DNA of 64,000 nt from Hymenobacter chitinivorans DSM 11115. Lineage in GTDB: Bacteria; Bacteroidota; Bacteroidia; Cytophagales; Hymenobacteraceae. The stretch spans positions 496,001 through 560,000 of the forward strand of contig NZ_PGFA01000004.1 in assembly GCF_002797555.1 (NCBI RefSeq), written 5' to 3'. Below are positions 8,322-16,274 of this stretch, in pieces. Both the position numbers and the translations under genes were made by a program. Every line of letters starts with the position of its first letter. The stretch's first letter is position 1. The notes beneath the pieces are model-generated. The model had not been told where the DNA came from. It searched no databases and was given only the letters and a program-made list of their open reading frames with translations.

Positions 8322-9221
8322 GTGAATCCCGAACCTAAACCGCACCGCGCTGGCTTTGTGAGCATTATCGGCAAGCCCAACGTAGGCAAGTCGACGCTGA
8401 TGAACGCCCTGATGGGCGAGCGGCTCAGCATTGTTACCAGCAAGGCCCAGACCACGCGCCACCGCATCCTGGGTATTTTGAACGGTGACGACTTCCAGCT
8501 GGTCTACTCCGATACGCCCGGCATCATCCAGCCCAAGTACGAGCTGCACAACGCCATGATGTCGTTCGTGTACAGCTCTCTGGAAGATGCCGACGTTGTT
8601 TTGTTCGTGACCGATATCTACGAAAAACACGACGAGGAGCCAGTGGTAGAGCGCCTGCGCAAGATGGTGGACACGCCCATTCTGCTGCTGGTCAACAAAA
8701 TCGACCAGGCCGACCAGGCCGAGGTGGAGGCCAAAGTGGAATACTGGCGCGAGCAGCTGCCCAACGCGGCCCGCGTGCTGCCCATTTCGGCCCTGGAAAA
8801 GTTCGGCACCGGCGAATTGCTCGACCTCGTGCTGGGCTACCTGCCCGAGCACCCGGCGTATTACCCCAAAGATGAACTCACCGATAAGCCGGAGCGTTTC
8901 TTCGCCGCCGAGATGATTCGGGAGAAAATATTCAAGCTCTACAAAAAGGAAGTCCCCTACAGCTGCGAAGTCGGCATCGAGGAGTTCAAGGAGGAAGAAG
9001 ATATCATCCGCATCCGGGCCACCATCTACGTGGAGCGGGCCAGCCAGAAAGGCATCATCATCGGTAACAAGGGCGAGGCCCTGAAAAAAGTGGGCACCTG
9101 GGCCCGGGAGGAAATGGAGAAGTTCTTCCAGAAGAAAGTCTTCCTCGAAACCCACGTCAAAGTCAACGAAAACTGGCGCACCGACCCAAAGGCCTTGAAC
9201 CGCTTCGGGTACAGCCAATAG
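8322..9221 (+). CDS. era: GTPase Era
   Basis: An essential GTPase that binds the 3' end of 16S rRNA and helps mature the 30S subunit. The 299-aa protein has G1 GKPNVGKST, switch I region around QTTRHRI, G3 DTPG, G4 NKID and G5 SALEKFG. The C-terminal KH RNA-binding domain (about 220-295) contains KGIIIGNKGEALKKVG. The GTG at 8322 is chosen because a promoter box overlaps the alternative TTG start. Another GTPase gene, der, follows after a 32-bp inverted repeat. Confidence 0.94.
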   Translation: MNPEPKPHRAGFVSIIGKPNVGKSTLMNALMGERLSIVTSKAQTTRHRILGILNGDDFQLVYSDTPGIIQPKYELHNAMMSFVYSSLEDADVVLFVTDIYEKHDEEPVVERLRKMVDTPILLLVNKIDQADQAEVEAKVEYWREQLPNAARVLPISALEKFGTGELLDLVLGYLPEHPAYYPKDELTDKPERFFAAEMIREKIFKLYKKEVPYSCEVGIEEFKEEEDIIRIRATIYVERASQKGIIIGNKGEALKKVGTWAREEMEKFFQKKVFLETHVKVNENWRTDPKALNRFGYSQ

Positions 9222-9322
9222 GTGAAATTGTGAGATGGTGAAATGGTGAGTTAATGTTCAATACGCGCATAGCTGCGCAGCCGAACGAAAAACTCACCAT
9301 TTCACCATCTCACAATTTCACC
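9221..9322. repeat. Dispersed palindromic repeat (GTGAAATGGTGAG family) between era and der
   Basis: A perfect 32-bp inverted repeat: arms 9221-9252 and 9291-9322, around a 38-bp loop with its own GCGC-rich symmetry (ATACGCGCATAGCTGCGC). The first arm touches the era stop codon. The right-arm sequence, slightly changed, recurs at 17083-17109 at the murQ start, which marks it as a dispersed element rather than a simple terminator. No T-run follows. Confidence 0.85.
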
Positions 9323-9403
9323 ACTTATATCTCCGACCTCACATTCACTTAACTACTCCGGGCACTGCCGAACTTGGTCGGGCCGGCGGCTGGAGTCAGA
9401 CGC

Positions 9404-10726
9404 ATGAAGAATACCATTGCAATTGTGGGCCGCCCCAACGTGGGCAAATCCACCCTGTTCAACCGCCTCGTGGGTCACCGCAAGGCTATTATGGACAACC
9501 AGAGCGGCGTAACGCGCGACCGGCACTACGGCTACGGCGAGTGGATCGGCAAGCACTTTACCGTCATCGACACCGGCGGCTACGTGCACGGCTCCGACGA
9601 CGTGTTTGAGGAAAGCATCCGCCGCCAGGTAAAGCTCGCCATTGATGAGGCTGATGTAGTGCTGTTCATGGTCGACGTAGATGCCGGCATGCACGGCCTC
9701 GATGAGGAGTTTGCCAACGTCCTGCGCCGCTACCAGGGCAAAAAGCCGATTTATCTGGTCGGCAACAAGGCTGATACCAACGCCCGGGCCCACGCGGCCG
9801 GCGAGTTCTACGCCCTGGGTGTGGGCGACGGCGACATTTTCACGATTTCGTCGCAGAGCGGCTCCGGCACCGGTGATTTGCTCGACGCCGTCGTGTCGCA
9901 CTTCGAGGATCCGTGGGAAGAAGTTACCGAAACCGAGCTGCCTAAGATTGCCGTGGTCGGCCGCCCCAACGTGGGCAAGTCGAGCCTGGTAAACCTGCTG
10001 CTGGGCGAGGAGCGCACCATCGTCACCGACATTGCCGGCACCACCCGCGACGCCATCAAGACCCGCTACAACGCCTTCGGCAACGAGTTCATTCTGATTG
10101 ACACGGCCGGTCTGCGCCGCAAGACCAAGGTGAAAGAGGACATCGAATTCTACTCCGTGCTTCGCTCCATCCGGGCCATGGAAGAATCCGACGTTTGCAT
10201 CGTGATGCTCGACGCCACCCGCGGCGTGGAGGCCCAGGACGTGAACATCATTGCCCTGGCCGACAAGAACCGCAAGGGCATCGTGATTCTGGTCAATAAG
10301 TGGGACCTGGTCGAGGACAAAGAAACGAATACGACCAAGAAAATCGAGGAGCAGATATACGAGAAGATAGCGCCCATTGCCTATCCGCCCATCATCTTCA
10401 CCTCGGTGCTTACCAAGCAGCGCGTGCACAAGGCTATTGAAACGGCTATTCAGGTGTACGAGAACAAGACCAAGAAAATCCCGACTTCCCAGCTCAACGA
10501 AGTGATGCTGCGCGTGATTGAGGAGCACCAGCCGCCGTCCACGAAGGGCAAGATGGTGCGCATCAAGTACGTGACCCAGCTGCCCACGCACAACCCGGTG
10601 TTTGCCTTCTTCTGCAACCTGCCGCAGTACGTGAGCGAGTCGTACACGCGCTACCTGGAAAACCGCCTGCGCGAGAACTTCGACTTCGGCGGGGTGCCCA
10701 TCGGCATTATCTTCCGCAAGAAGTAA
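9404..10726 (+). CDS. der: Ribosome biogenesis GTPase Der (EngA)
   Basis: A double-GTPase needed for 50S subunit assembly. The 440-aa protein has two G domains: the first with GRPNVGKSTLFN and DTGGY, the second from about residue 180 with GRPNVGKSSLVN, DTAGLRRKTK and NKWDLV. A KH-like C-terminal domain follows (about 355-440). The ATG at 9404 begins MKNTIAIVGRPNV, the normal family start; upstream in-frame codons are unconserved. It lies downstream of era but is separated from it by a long inverted repeat. Confidence 0.95.
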   Translation: MKNTIAIVGRPNVGKSTLFNRLVGHRKAIMDNQSGVTRDRHYGYGEWIGKHFTVIDTGGYVHGSDDVFEESIRRQVKLAIDEADVVLFMVDVDAGMHGLDEEFANVLRRYQGKKPIYLVGNKADTNARAHAAGEFYALGVGDGDIFTISSQSGSGTGDLLDAVVSHFEDPWEEVTETELPKIAVVGRPNVGKSSLVNLLLGEERTIVTDIAGTTRDAIKTRYNAFGNEFILIDTAGLRRKTKVKEDIEFYSVLRSIRAMEESDVCIVMLDATRGVEAQDVNIIALADKNRKGIVILVNKWDLVEDKETNTTKKIEEQIYEKIAPIAYPPIIFTSVLTKQRVHKAIETAIQVYENKTKKIPTSQLNEVMLRVIEEHQPPSTKGKMVRIKYVTQLPTHNPVFAFFCNLPQYVSESYTRYLENRLRENFDFGGVPIGIIFRKK

Positions 10727-10897
10727 GCTGAGACGCAGGACGTTGAAGAAAAGCCGGATATTTTTTTCTACGGTTGGGTTACCTAATGGGGGGAAGGGTA
10801 TAAAGCCCCGAATCTAGCGCCGAGCTGCCTGGCACTCGACGCGGAATTCAGCTTTACCTGATTTGAATTTTCAACAACCCCATTAATTCCTCTCACC

Positions 10898-11161
10898 ATG
10901 AAAAAGGTTCTGTTCCTTGCCCTGGCTGCTGCTTCGTTCACCTTCGCTTCGTGCGACAGCAAGAAAGAAAACGCTCAAGAGAATGCCGCTGACAACGTAG
11001 AAGCCGCTGGCGAAGCCAAAGCTGACGCTATGGAAGAGCAGGCTGACGCCGTTCGTGACTCGGCCGACAACAAGGCTGACGCCATGGAAGATGCCGCTGA
11101 TGCCAACCCCAGCCAGGCTACTCCCGCTCCCGCTGCCGGCGCTACCACGACCCAGCAGTAA
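10898..11161 (+). CDS. Small Ala/Asp/Glu-rich lipoprotein
   Basis: An 87-aa predicted lipoprotein. The signal peptide ends in the lipobox FTFASC, with the modified Cys at residue 19. The mature part is a charged helix with repeated ADAMEEQADAVRDSADN-like heptads, then a Pro/Ala/Thr tail (SQATPAPAAGATTTQQ). This pattern is common in small Bacteroidota lipoproteins of unknown function. An intrinsic terminator follows, so it is a single-gene unit. Confidence 0.8.
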   Translation: MKKVLFLALAAASFTFASCDSKKENAQENAADNVEAAGEAKADAMEEQADAVRDSADNKADAMEDAADANPSQATPAPAAGATTTQQ

Positions 11162-11180
11162 TTGCGCTGCCTGCAAAGGC

Positions 11181-11218
11181 AAAAAAGAGGCTCCCCAATC
11201 CGGGGAGCCTCTTTTTTT
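11181..11218 (+). terminator. Intrinsic terminator of the small lipoprotein gene
   Basis: The arms AAGAGGCTCCCC and GGGGAGCCTCTT surround a 4-nt loop and are followed by a T-run. Confidence 0.9.
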
Positions 11219-11267
11219 GTGGTATAGGGCAATTGTAAAGTGGTTACTACGGCTGCCTTTTCGGCTA

Positions 11268-11424
11268 TCATCCTGAGCAGAGCGAAGGACCTTCCTTGCC
11301 TGGCTGGCTAGGTGGATTCAACGTGAAAAAGCCCTTTCCTGCCTGCGCGGGAAAGGGCTTTGTGCATTGGTAAAAGCTTTGGTGGGGTAGGGGAGGAAGG
11401 TCCTTCGGCTGCGCCTCAGGATGA
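11268..11424. repeat. Nested dispersed repeat (TCATCCTGAGC family)
   Basis: The outer arms 11268-11295 and 11395-11424 are near-perfect inverted copies. An inner hairpin has 12-bp arms AAAGCCCTTTCC (11328-11339) and GGAAAGGGCTTT (11350-11361). The same inner hairpin recurs at 40104-40137, and the outer motif TCATCCTGAGC recurs at 44111 with its complement at 44193. No reading frame is needed to explain it. Confidence 0.82.
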
Positions 11425-11451
11425 CAGTAGGAAGGATGGCTGCCCGCTACG

Positions 11452-12018
11452 CTAGCCCAGGCGGCGGCGCAGGATGCCGTCGACGACGGAGAAGAGGCGG
11501 CGGGGCTCGTAGGTGCGCCAGGGCATTTCGTCGAGTTGTCCACCGAAGTTGACGTAGTTATCCACATTGAATTGGTGCATTTCGCGGATAACGTGCTCCT
11601 GGAAGTTGACGCCGGCAATCCAGCCGTCTTCCACGTCTTCGAACCACTCTTCGTAGTAGCAGTCGTCGGAGCCGTGGAAGTTGAACACGTTTTCGCCGAC
11701 GAGGATGAACTTACGGATGCCTTCGTGCACCATCGAGTCGATGATGTTGCGCTTGAGCTGCATGATGTCGTTTTCGATGGCATCGTTCCACTCCCCGATA
11801 AACTCGATGATGCCGATGCCTTCGTCGTAATCGACGAAGAGGATTTTGAGGAACAGCGTGTCGGATTCGAGGCTGTCCCACTGGGGGTGGATGTAGTACC
11901 CGTAGATGGTATTGGTGAAGGAGTCGAGGCTGTTTTCGGCTTCGAAAAGCGGGGAGCGGGGGTCTTCGGAAGCGGAATACTGCTCAATCCAGTTGTAGTG
12001 GGGCTCGATGGTATGCAC
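11452..12018 (-). CDS. Conserved hypothetical acidic protein
   Basis: A 188-aa soluble protein starting MHTIEPHYNWIEQYSASED. It is rich in acidic and aromatic residues (YDEGIGIIEFIGEW, DDCYYEEWFEDVEDGW) and ends in a basic helix (RRLFSVVDGILRRRLG). No signal peptide, membrane segment or motif of known chemistry was recognised. The alternating hydrophobic strands suggest an alpha/beta fold. I recall similar proteins in Cytophagales but assign no function. A longer Ser/Thr/Pro-only frame on the same strand is a shadow. Confidence 0.75.
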   Translation of the reverse strand: MHTIEPHYNWIEQYSASEDPRSPLFEAENSLDSFTNTIYGYYIHPQWDSLESDTLFLKILFVDYDEGIGIIEFIGEWNDAIENDIMQLKRNIIDSMVHEGIRKFILVGENVFNFHGSDDCYYEEWFEDVEDGWIAGVNFQEHVIREMHQFNVDNYVNFGGQLDEMPWRTYEPRRLFSVVDGILRRRLG

Positions 12019-12209
12019 GGGCAGGCAGCGGTTGGAATGACAGGATGAGGTAGTAACAACGGGGGGCGGAAAAAGCTCCGGGGCGGGCCGGGAATATCCC
12101 GGGGTGAGGCGGCAGCCGGGCCAGTGCGGCAGCCTAGGAAATGTACGGGAGCCGCTCTATTTTCGCTGCTTCATCGTGGTTTCTTAGGCGTTAGCGCGGC
12201 GGTCTTGTT

Positions 12210-13301
12210 ATGATAAAATACTACGGGCTGCTGGGCATAGCGGCCCTGCTGGGCGGTGGCCCGGCCACGGCTCAGAACGTGGGCATGGGTACGACCCAGC
12301 CCAACGGGCGGGCTATTCTGGATATTTCCTCGCCCACTGGCAACCAGGGGCTGCTGATTCCGCGCCTGGACTCGGTGCAGCGGGTGGGCATTGCGAGTCC
12401 GCCCGACGGGCTGATGGTGTTCCAGAAAAATGGGCGGCAGGGGCTGTGGTACGCTTTCGGGGGGCAGTGGCTGTATCTGCCGCCGGCTGGCAAGCGGCCC
12501 GACGATTTGGGTGCCCACTCGGCTGCTAAGGACCTGAACCTGGGCACTAATAAGCTGGTGGGCAACGGGGGCACCGCGGGGGTGGGCGTGAGCAGCAAGG
12601 GCGGCGTGGATATCGGCAGCAGTACGGGTAACCTGATTCTGGGCTCGGGGGGGGAGGCGCTGACGACGGGCGGCACGAACGGCCTGGTGGGCGCCGATGC
12701 GGGCTGGCGGCTGACCACGGGCTCCAGCAACGAGTTTTGGGGCAACAACAGCAGCTACGCTATCCAGACGAGCGGGAGCAATGCTTTTATCGGCGACAAT
12801 GCTGGTACCATGGTGCTGGGCGGTATCAGCGACGTGGGCGGCAGCGTGGCCATTGGGTCCTTCTCCCGCTTTGAGGTTCAGCCCACGCCCCAGGTGCCGA
12901 GCCCGCGCAATATGATTGCGGTGGGCTATACCAGCATCGGGGTGGTGCCCAATACGCTGGTGTTGGGTAATTATTACCCCGGCAGCGCACTCGATAACGT
13001 GGGCATTGGGACGGCGAGCCCGCAGCGGGCCCTGGACGTGAACGGCACCATTCGGCAAACGACCTATACCGCGGGCTCCTTTACGCTGCGGCCGGGCGAG
13101 GCCATCTCCTACGACTGGAACCACGGCCTGGGCTACCGGCCCATGGTGATTGTGAGTCGGGACCAGACGGGTGGGGGCGGGGCCGAATACGTGAGGGTGA
13201 GCTACGAGCACGCCGACGACAACCTGCTGCGCTTCTGGCTGCGCAACGGCAGCGACAACTCTACCGCCACTTTTGTATTGCGCTGGATTCGGGTGGATTA
13301 A
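12210..13301 (+). CDS. Secreted tail-fibre/adhesin-like protein, copy 1
   Basis: A 363-aa secreted protein with a signal peptide (cleavage near ATAQN). The mature start VGMGTTQPNGRAILDI is typical of Bacteroidota tail-fibre/adhesin-like proteins. A segment NQGLLIPRLDSVQRVG plus GLMVFQKNGRQGLWY (about 40-90) is followed by a Gly/Ser/Asn-rich middle with short repeats. The C-terminal module (about 265-363) begins VGIGTASPQRALDVNG and ends RWIRVD. It is a tandem paralogue of the next gene; both ends are nearly the same while the middles differ. Surface binding or display is inferred. Confidence 0.78.
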   Translation: MIKYYGLLGIAALLGGGPATAQNVGMGTTQPNGRAILDISSPTGNQGLLIPRLDSVQRVGIASPPDGLMVFQKNGRQGLWYAFGGQWLYLPPAGKRPDDLGAHSAAKDLNLGTNKLVGNGGTAGVGVSSKGGVDIGSSTGNLILGSGGEALTTGGTNGLVGADAGWRLTTGSSNEFWGNNSSYAIQTSGSNAFIGDNAGTMVLGGISDVGGSVAIGSFSRFEVQPTPQVPSPRNMIAVGYTSIGVVPNTLVLGNYYPGSALDNVGIGTASPQRALDVNGTIRQTTYTAGSFTLRPGEAISYDWNHGLGYRPMVIVSRDQTGGGGAEYVRVSYEHADDNLLRFWLRNGSDNSTATFVLRWIRVD

Positions 13302-13349
13302 GTCCCCGGCTGCCGCGCTTGTATTTCTGCTCCTATGCACACTTTTGCT

Positions 13350-14447
13350 ATGCCTTTTTCGCGTTTTTCCTTTCCGCTGACTTCTTACCGGCCCGGGCTG
13401 GCGGCCGCAGTTGTACTGGTGCTGCTCGGCCGGGGACCGGCCCGGGCCCAGAGCGTGGGCATTGGTACTACGACGCCCAACAGCAAGGCCGTGCTCGACA
13501 TCGTGGCGCCTAATAACAACCAGGGCCTGCTGATTCCGCGCCTGGACTCGGTGCAGCGGGTGGGTATTGCGAATCCGCCGGACGGGCTGATGGTATTCCA
13601 GAAGAACGGACGGCAGGGGCTGTGGTACGCCCTGGGCGGGCAGTGGCTGTTTGTGCCCGACCGGCTGCGCGGGGGCGACAATCTGGGCAACCACACGGCG
13701 ACCAAGAACATCAACCTGGGGACCTACAAAATTGTGGGGAACGGGGGCACGGTGGGCGTGGGCGTAAGCAGCAAGGGCGGGCTGGACCTGGGCGCCAACG
13801 CGGGCAACGTGCTGGTGGGGATACAGGCGGGGGCCAGCCTGGCCGCGGGAGCCAACTCCAACACGTTTGTGGGCTACCAGAGCGGGCAGAACGTGACGAC
13901 GGGCTACAGCAACACGCTGGGCGGCTTTCAGAGCGGCTCGAATGTGACGACGGGCCTGAATAACACGTTTTTGGGCTACCAGAGTGGGTTTGCTGTTACG
14001 ACCGGCAGCGGCAATACGGCGGTGGGGGCCTTTGCCGGGCCGACCAACTTCAACCTGGAAAACACCACGGCCATTGGGTTTCGGGCCCAGGTAAGCCGGA
14101 GCAACTCGGTGGTGCTGGGCGGTACGGGGCCCTTTGCGGTGAACGTGGGTATTGGGACGACGAACCCGCAGCGGACGTTGGACGTGAGCGGCAGCATCCG
14201 GCAGACCACCTACAACACGGGCTCCACCCGGCTGTCGGGCAACGCCAGTGCTTCCATTGACTGGAACCATAACCTGGGCTACCAGCCCACGCTGATGCTG
14301 GCCCTGGACCAAACCAACGGGGGCGGGGCCGAATACGTGGGGGTGAGCTACGAGCACGTGAACAACAACACCGTGCGCTTCTGGCTGCACAATACCAGCA
14401 ACTTCAACTCGGCCACCTTCGTGCTGCGCTGGATTCGGGTGGATTAG
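13350..14447 (+). CDS. Secreted tail-fibre/adhesin-like protein, copy 2
   Basis: A 365-aa paralogue of the preceding protein. After the signal peptide it begins SVGIGTTTPNSKAVLDI and shares NQGLLIPRLDSVQRVG and the C-terminal module ending RWIRVD. Its middle (about 160-260) has repeats resembling YadA-type head repeats: NTFVGYQSG, NTLGGFQSG, NTFLGYQSG and NTAVGAFAG, spaced about 14-16 residues. This suggests a trimeric beta-prism stalk. An ATG at 13335 is an alternative start with five more residues. The gene follows copy 1 after about 50 bp and may form an operon with it. Confidence 0.78.
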   Translation: MPFSRFSFPLTSYRPGLAAAVVLVLLGRGPARAQSVGIGTTTPNSKAVLDIVAPNNNQGLLIPRLDSVQRVGIANPPDGLMVFQKNGRQGLWYALGGQWLFVPDRLRGGDNLGNHTATKNINLGTYKIVGNGGTVGVGVSSKGGLDLGANAGNVLVGIQAGASLAAGANSNTFVGYQSGQNVTTGYSNTLGGFQSGSNVTTGLNNTFLGYQSGFAVTTGSGNTAVGAFAGPTNFNLENTTAIGFRAQVSRSNSVVLGGTGPFAVNVGIGTTNPQRTLDVSGSIRQTTYNTGSTRLSGNASASIDWNHNLGYQPTLMLALDQTNGGGAEYVGVSYEHVNNNTVRFWLHNTSNFNSATFVLRWIRVD

Positions 14448-14460
14448 GCGGGAGGCGGGG

Positions 14461-14663
14461 GTTGCTCCGTCGGGGTTGGAAGCTCCTCCGGCATGGTTGG
14501 AGTCGGCTCCGTCGGGGTTGGGAGCTTCTCCGTCAAGGTCAAAACCTTCTCCGTTGCGGTTGGAAGCTTCTCCGTCATGGTTGGGAGCTTCTCCGCCGGG
14601 GTCAGTAGCCTCTCCGTTGGGGTTGGAGCCTTCTCCGTCGGGGTAGAAGGCTTCTCCGTGCAG
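14461..14663. repeat. 21-bp tandem repeat (minisatellite)
   Basis: Nine consecutive 21-bp units start at 14475, preceded by a partial unit at 14461-14474. The consensus is close to GTTGGGAGCTTCTCCGTCGGG. Because 21 is a multiple of three, every frame gives heptads (VGSFSVG on plus, TEKLPTP on minus). An ATG at 14493 opens a 77-codon frame, but its tail is unlike a protein and I do not call it a gene. Bases 14664-14795 are AT-rich and may hold the promoter of the next gene. Confidence 0.88.
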
Positions 14664-14795
14664 GAAGTGGGCGGGGAGCTAGGTAGAGCGGGGCAGGGGG
14701 TAAAAGAGAAGCTTATAGTAGGATGAAAATATAGTTGCTGCTGAATATAAATAGTTCTAGCTTACTGGTATTGTTCATCTTAACTATTTGTTCTT

Positions 14796-15503
14796 ATGGG
14801 AGTGAGTAATGCCGATTTTAGTTTTCGCAACGAGGAGCTGGTGCCGTTGGCCAAGCTGCTGCGCGACCAGTACACCCAGGATGAGGCCGACTTTGTGGAC
14901 CTGCTGCCCAGGGTGTACACCAAGAATTTTTTGCCCGACTACGACGTGCGGCTGAAGGCGGCTGATGCGGTGGTGAGCGCCAAGCTGGGGCAGGGACAGT
15001 CGGCGGCCTTTGGGGCGCGGATGGCCGAAACGCAGGCGGCGCTGCCGGCCCTGCTGAACCGGCTGGAGGCGCGGGCCCGCCGGGCCGAGGGCCTGACGGT
15101 GCCGCTCAAGGCGCTGGGCGTGCAGGCCGTGCGCGACGCCTATAAGCTGCAGGACCGGGAGCGGCTGGATACGGCCCTGAAGCTGCTGCTGCGCAACCTG
15201 GACGACAACGCGGCGGCGCTGGACGATACCGGGCACACGCCGGCCGAAACCGCCAAGCTGCGCACGTTGCACCAGTCGCTGATGAGCGACAGTGCGGCCC
15301 AGGACGCCAGCCAGACCAACAGCCAGCGGCTGACGGCGGCCAACGTGACGGTGCTCAACCACCTGTACGCGGCCATGCAGCACGTGCTCAAGGACGGCAA
15401 GAGCCTGTATCGGGGCGTGGATGCGGCCCGGCTGAAAGGCTATACCGTGAAGGAGCTGCTGAAGCGGGTGCGGCAGACGCGGGGGGATACGGGGGAGGCG
15501 TGA
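14796..15503 (+). CDS. Helical protein of unknown function
   Basis: Not recognised. A 235-aa soluble, almost entirely helical protein starting MGVSNADFSFRNEELVPLAK. It has many Ala, Leu, Arg and Lys residues in helical spacing (LLNRLEARARRAEGL, LKLLLRNLDDNAAALDD) and no signal peptide or membrane segment. The compact helical bundle and end (VKELLKRVRQTRG) resemble unannotated Bacteroidota proteins, but I cannot name a family. An intrinsic terminator follows. Base composition is more GC-rich than the preceding AT-rich spacer. Confidence 0.68.
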   Translation: MGVSNADFSFRNEELVPLAKLLRDQYTQDEADFVDLLPRVYTKNFLPDYDVRLKAADAVVSAKLGQGQSAAFGARMAETQAALPALLNRLEARARRAEGLTVPLKALGVQAVRDAYKLQDRERLDTALKLLLRNLDDNAAALDDTGHTPAETAKLRTLHQSLMSDSAAQDASQTNSQRLTAANVTVLNHLYAAMQHVLKDGKSLYRGVDAARLKGYTVKELLKRVRQTRGDTGEA

Positions 15504-15525
15504 GGTGGAATGGGTTTGGAATGGA

Positions 15526-15553
15526 AAAGGGCGCCCGGTGGGCGCCCTTTTTG
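15526..15553 (+). terminator. Intrinsic terminator
   Basis: The arms AAAGGGCGCCC (15526-15536) and GGGCGCCCTTT (15540-15550) are followed by Ts. It ends the preceding gene just before the toxin-antitoxin-like pair. Confidence 0.9.
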
Positions 15554-15588
15554 GGTATATTCGGAGACGCCCACTTACCACTTCTGCT

Positions 15589-15822
15589 ATGGATACCGCT
15601 GCCATTACCGCTTTTATCGAACTGAACCCCCCAGTGCGCTTTGGCAAGCCGGTGGTGAAGGGGACGCGCACGACGGTGGCGGAGGTACTCGAAATGCTGG
15701 CCAACGGGATGAGTGCGGCCGATATTGAGGAGGATTTTCCGGCTATCGGGGCGGAGCAAGTACGGGCCTGCCTGCTGGATGCGGCGTATAAGGAAAGCGT
15801 GGTGCTGCTGTCGGTGGCGTAG
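15589..15822 (+). CDS. DUF433 protein (antitoxin-like)
   Basis: A 77-aa protein of the DUF433 family, a small winged-helix-like domain usually paired with a PIN-like (DUF5615) toxin. Typical segments are GKPVVKGTRTTVAEVLEML, MSAADIEEDFPAI and RACLLDAAYK. In such pairs it is expected to bind the toxin and its own promoter. The stop codon TAG (15820-15822) is in the same frame as the toxin-like reading frame that follows at once. Confidence 0.82.
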   Translation: MDTAAITAFIELNPPVRFGKPVVKGTRTTVAEVLEMLANGMSAADIEEDFPAIGAEQVRACLLDAAYKESVVLLSVA

Positions 15823-15825
15823 GGG

Positions 15826-16167
15826 AGGCGTCTGCTGCTGGATGAGAATGTTTCGTGGCGCCTGGCGGCGTACCTGCGCCTGTACTGCGCGGCGGTGGGG
15901 CACGTGCGGGAGCTGGGAATGGAAAACAGCCCGGATACGACTATCTGGCGTTATGCCCGGCAATATGAGTATGATATCGTGACCAAGGATGAGGACTTTC
16001 TGCGGCTGGTAGTAGCGGAAGGGTTTCCGCCGCGGGTGGTGGCAGTGCAAAACGCGCAGGTGCCGGTAGCGAAGCTGGCTGAATTCCTGCTGGCCCGGCT
16101 GCCACAGTTGCAGGAGTTTCTGGGGGAGCAGCCGGAGTTTGGGGTGTTGCTGCTGCGGGTGGGATAG
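15826..16167 (+). CDS. DUF5615 PIN-like toxin, start codon apparently lost
   Basis: The frame after the DUF433 stop encodes a complete PIN-like domain of about 113 aa: RLLLDENVSWRL (acidic DE pair), VRELGM, then IVTKDEDFLRL, matching the acidic residues of DUF5615 putative nucleases. The codon where the family starts (M-R-L-L-L-D-E-N) is AGG at 15826 instead of ATG. No ATG, GTG or TTG lies before the conserved core; a GTG at 15895 would drop the first catalytic motif. Initiation at the CTG codons from 15832, or read-through, is possible, but a disabled toxin is likelier. The tail (VPVAKLAEFLLARLPQLQEF) is longer than usual. Confidence 0.6.
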   Translation, partial: RRLLLDENVSWRLAAYLRLYCAAVGHVRELGMENSPDTTIWRYARQYEYDIVTKDEDFLRLVVAEGFPPRVVAVQNAQVPVAKLAEFLLARLPQLQEFLGEQPEFGVLLLRVG

Positions 16168-16252
16168 AGGGGGCGCGGGTTGAGGCTGTGTCTAAACCCA
16201 CGCCTGCGCCGTTGTTGAGGCTATTTGGCGTGTTGGTAGTCGTTCAACGGGG

Positions 16253-16274
16253 AGACGCAAGTATGCGTCTCTAC
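16253..16274. repeat. AGACGCAA-TATGCGTCT palindromic repeat overlapping the murQ stop
   Basis: A 22-bp near-palindrome (AGACGCAAGTATGCGTCTCTAC) preceded by GTTCAACGG. Bases 16271-16273 are also the murQ stop codon. Close copies occur at 63200-63221 (inverted) and 63288-63310. Confidence 0.78.

Noticed and set aside
11268..12059. 263-codon Ser/Thr/Pro-rich frame on the minus strand
   Set aside because: It is a frame-shifted shadow of the gene at 11452-12018 and runs through a palindromic repeat.
12171..14390. A 739-codon open frame on the minus strand opposite the adhesin-like genes
   Set aside because: It crosses two clear plus-strand genes and their spacer. Its composition (His, Gln, Pro, Val, Arg) is what the complement of GC-rich codons gives; no signal or domain is seen.
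14493..14726. 77-codon frame over the 21-bp minisatellite
   Set aside because: It consists only of the repeat's heptads plus an unrelated tail. No signal, terminator or codon bias supports translation.
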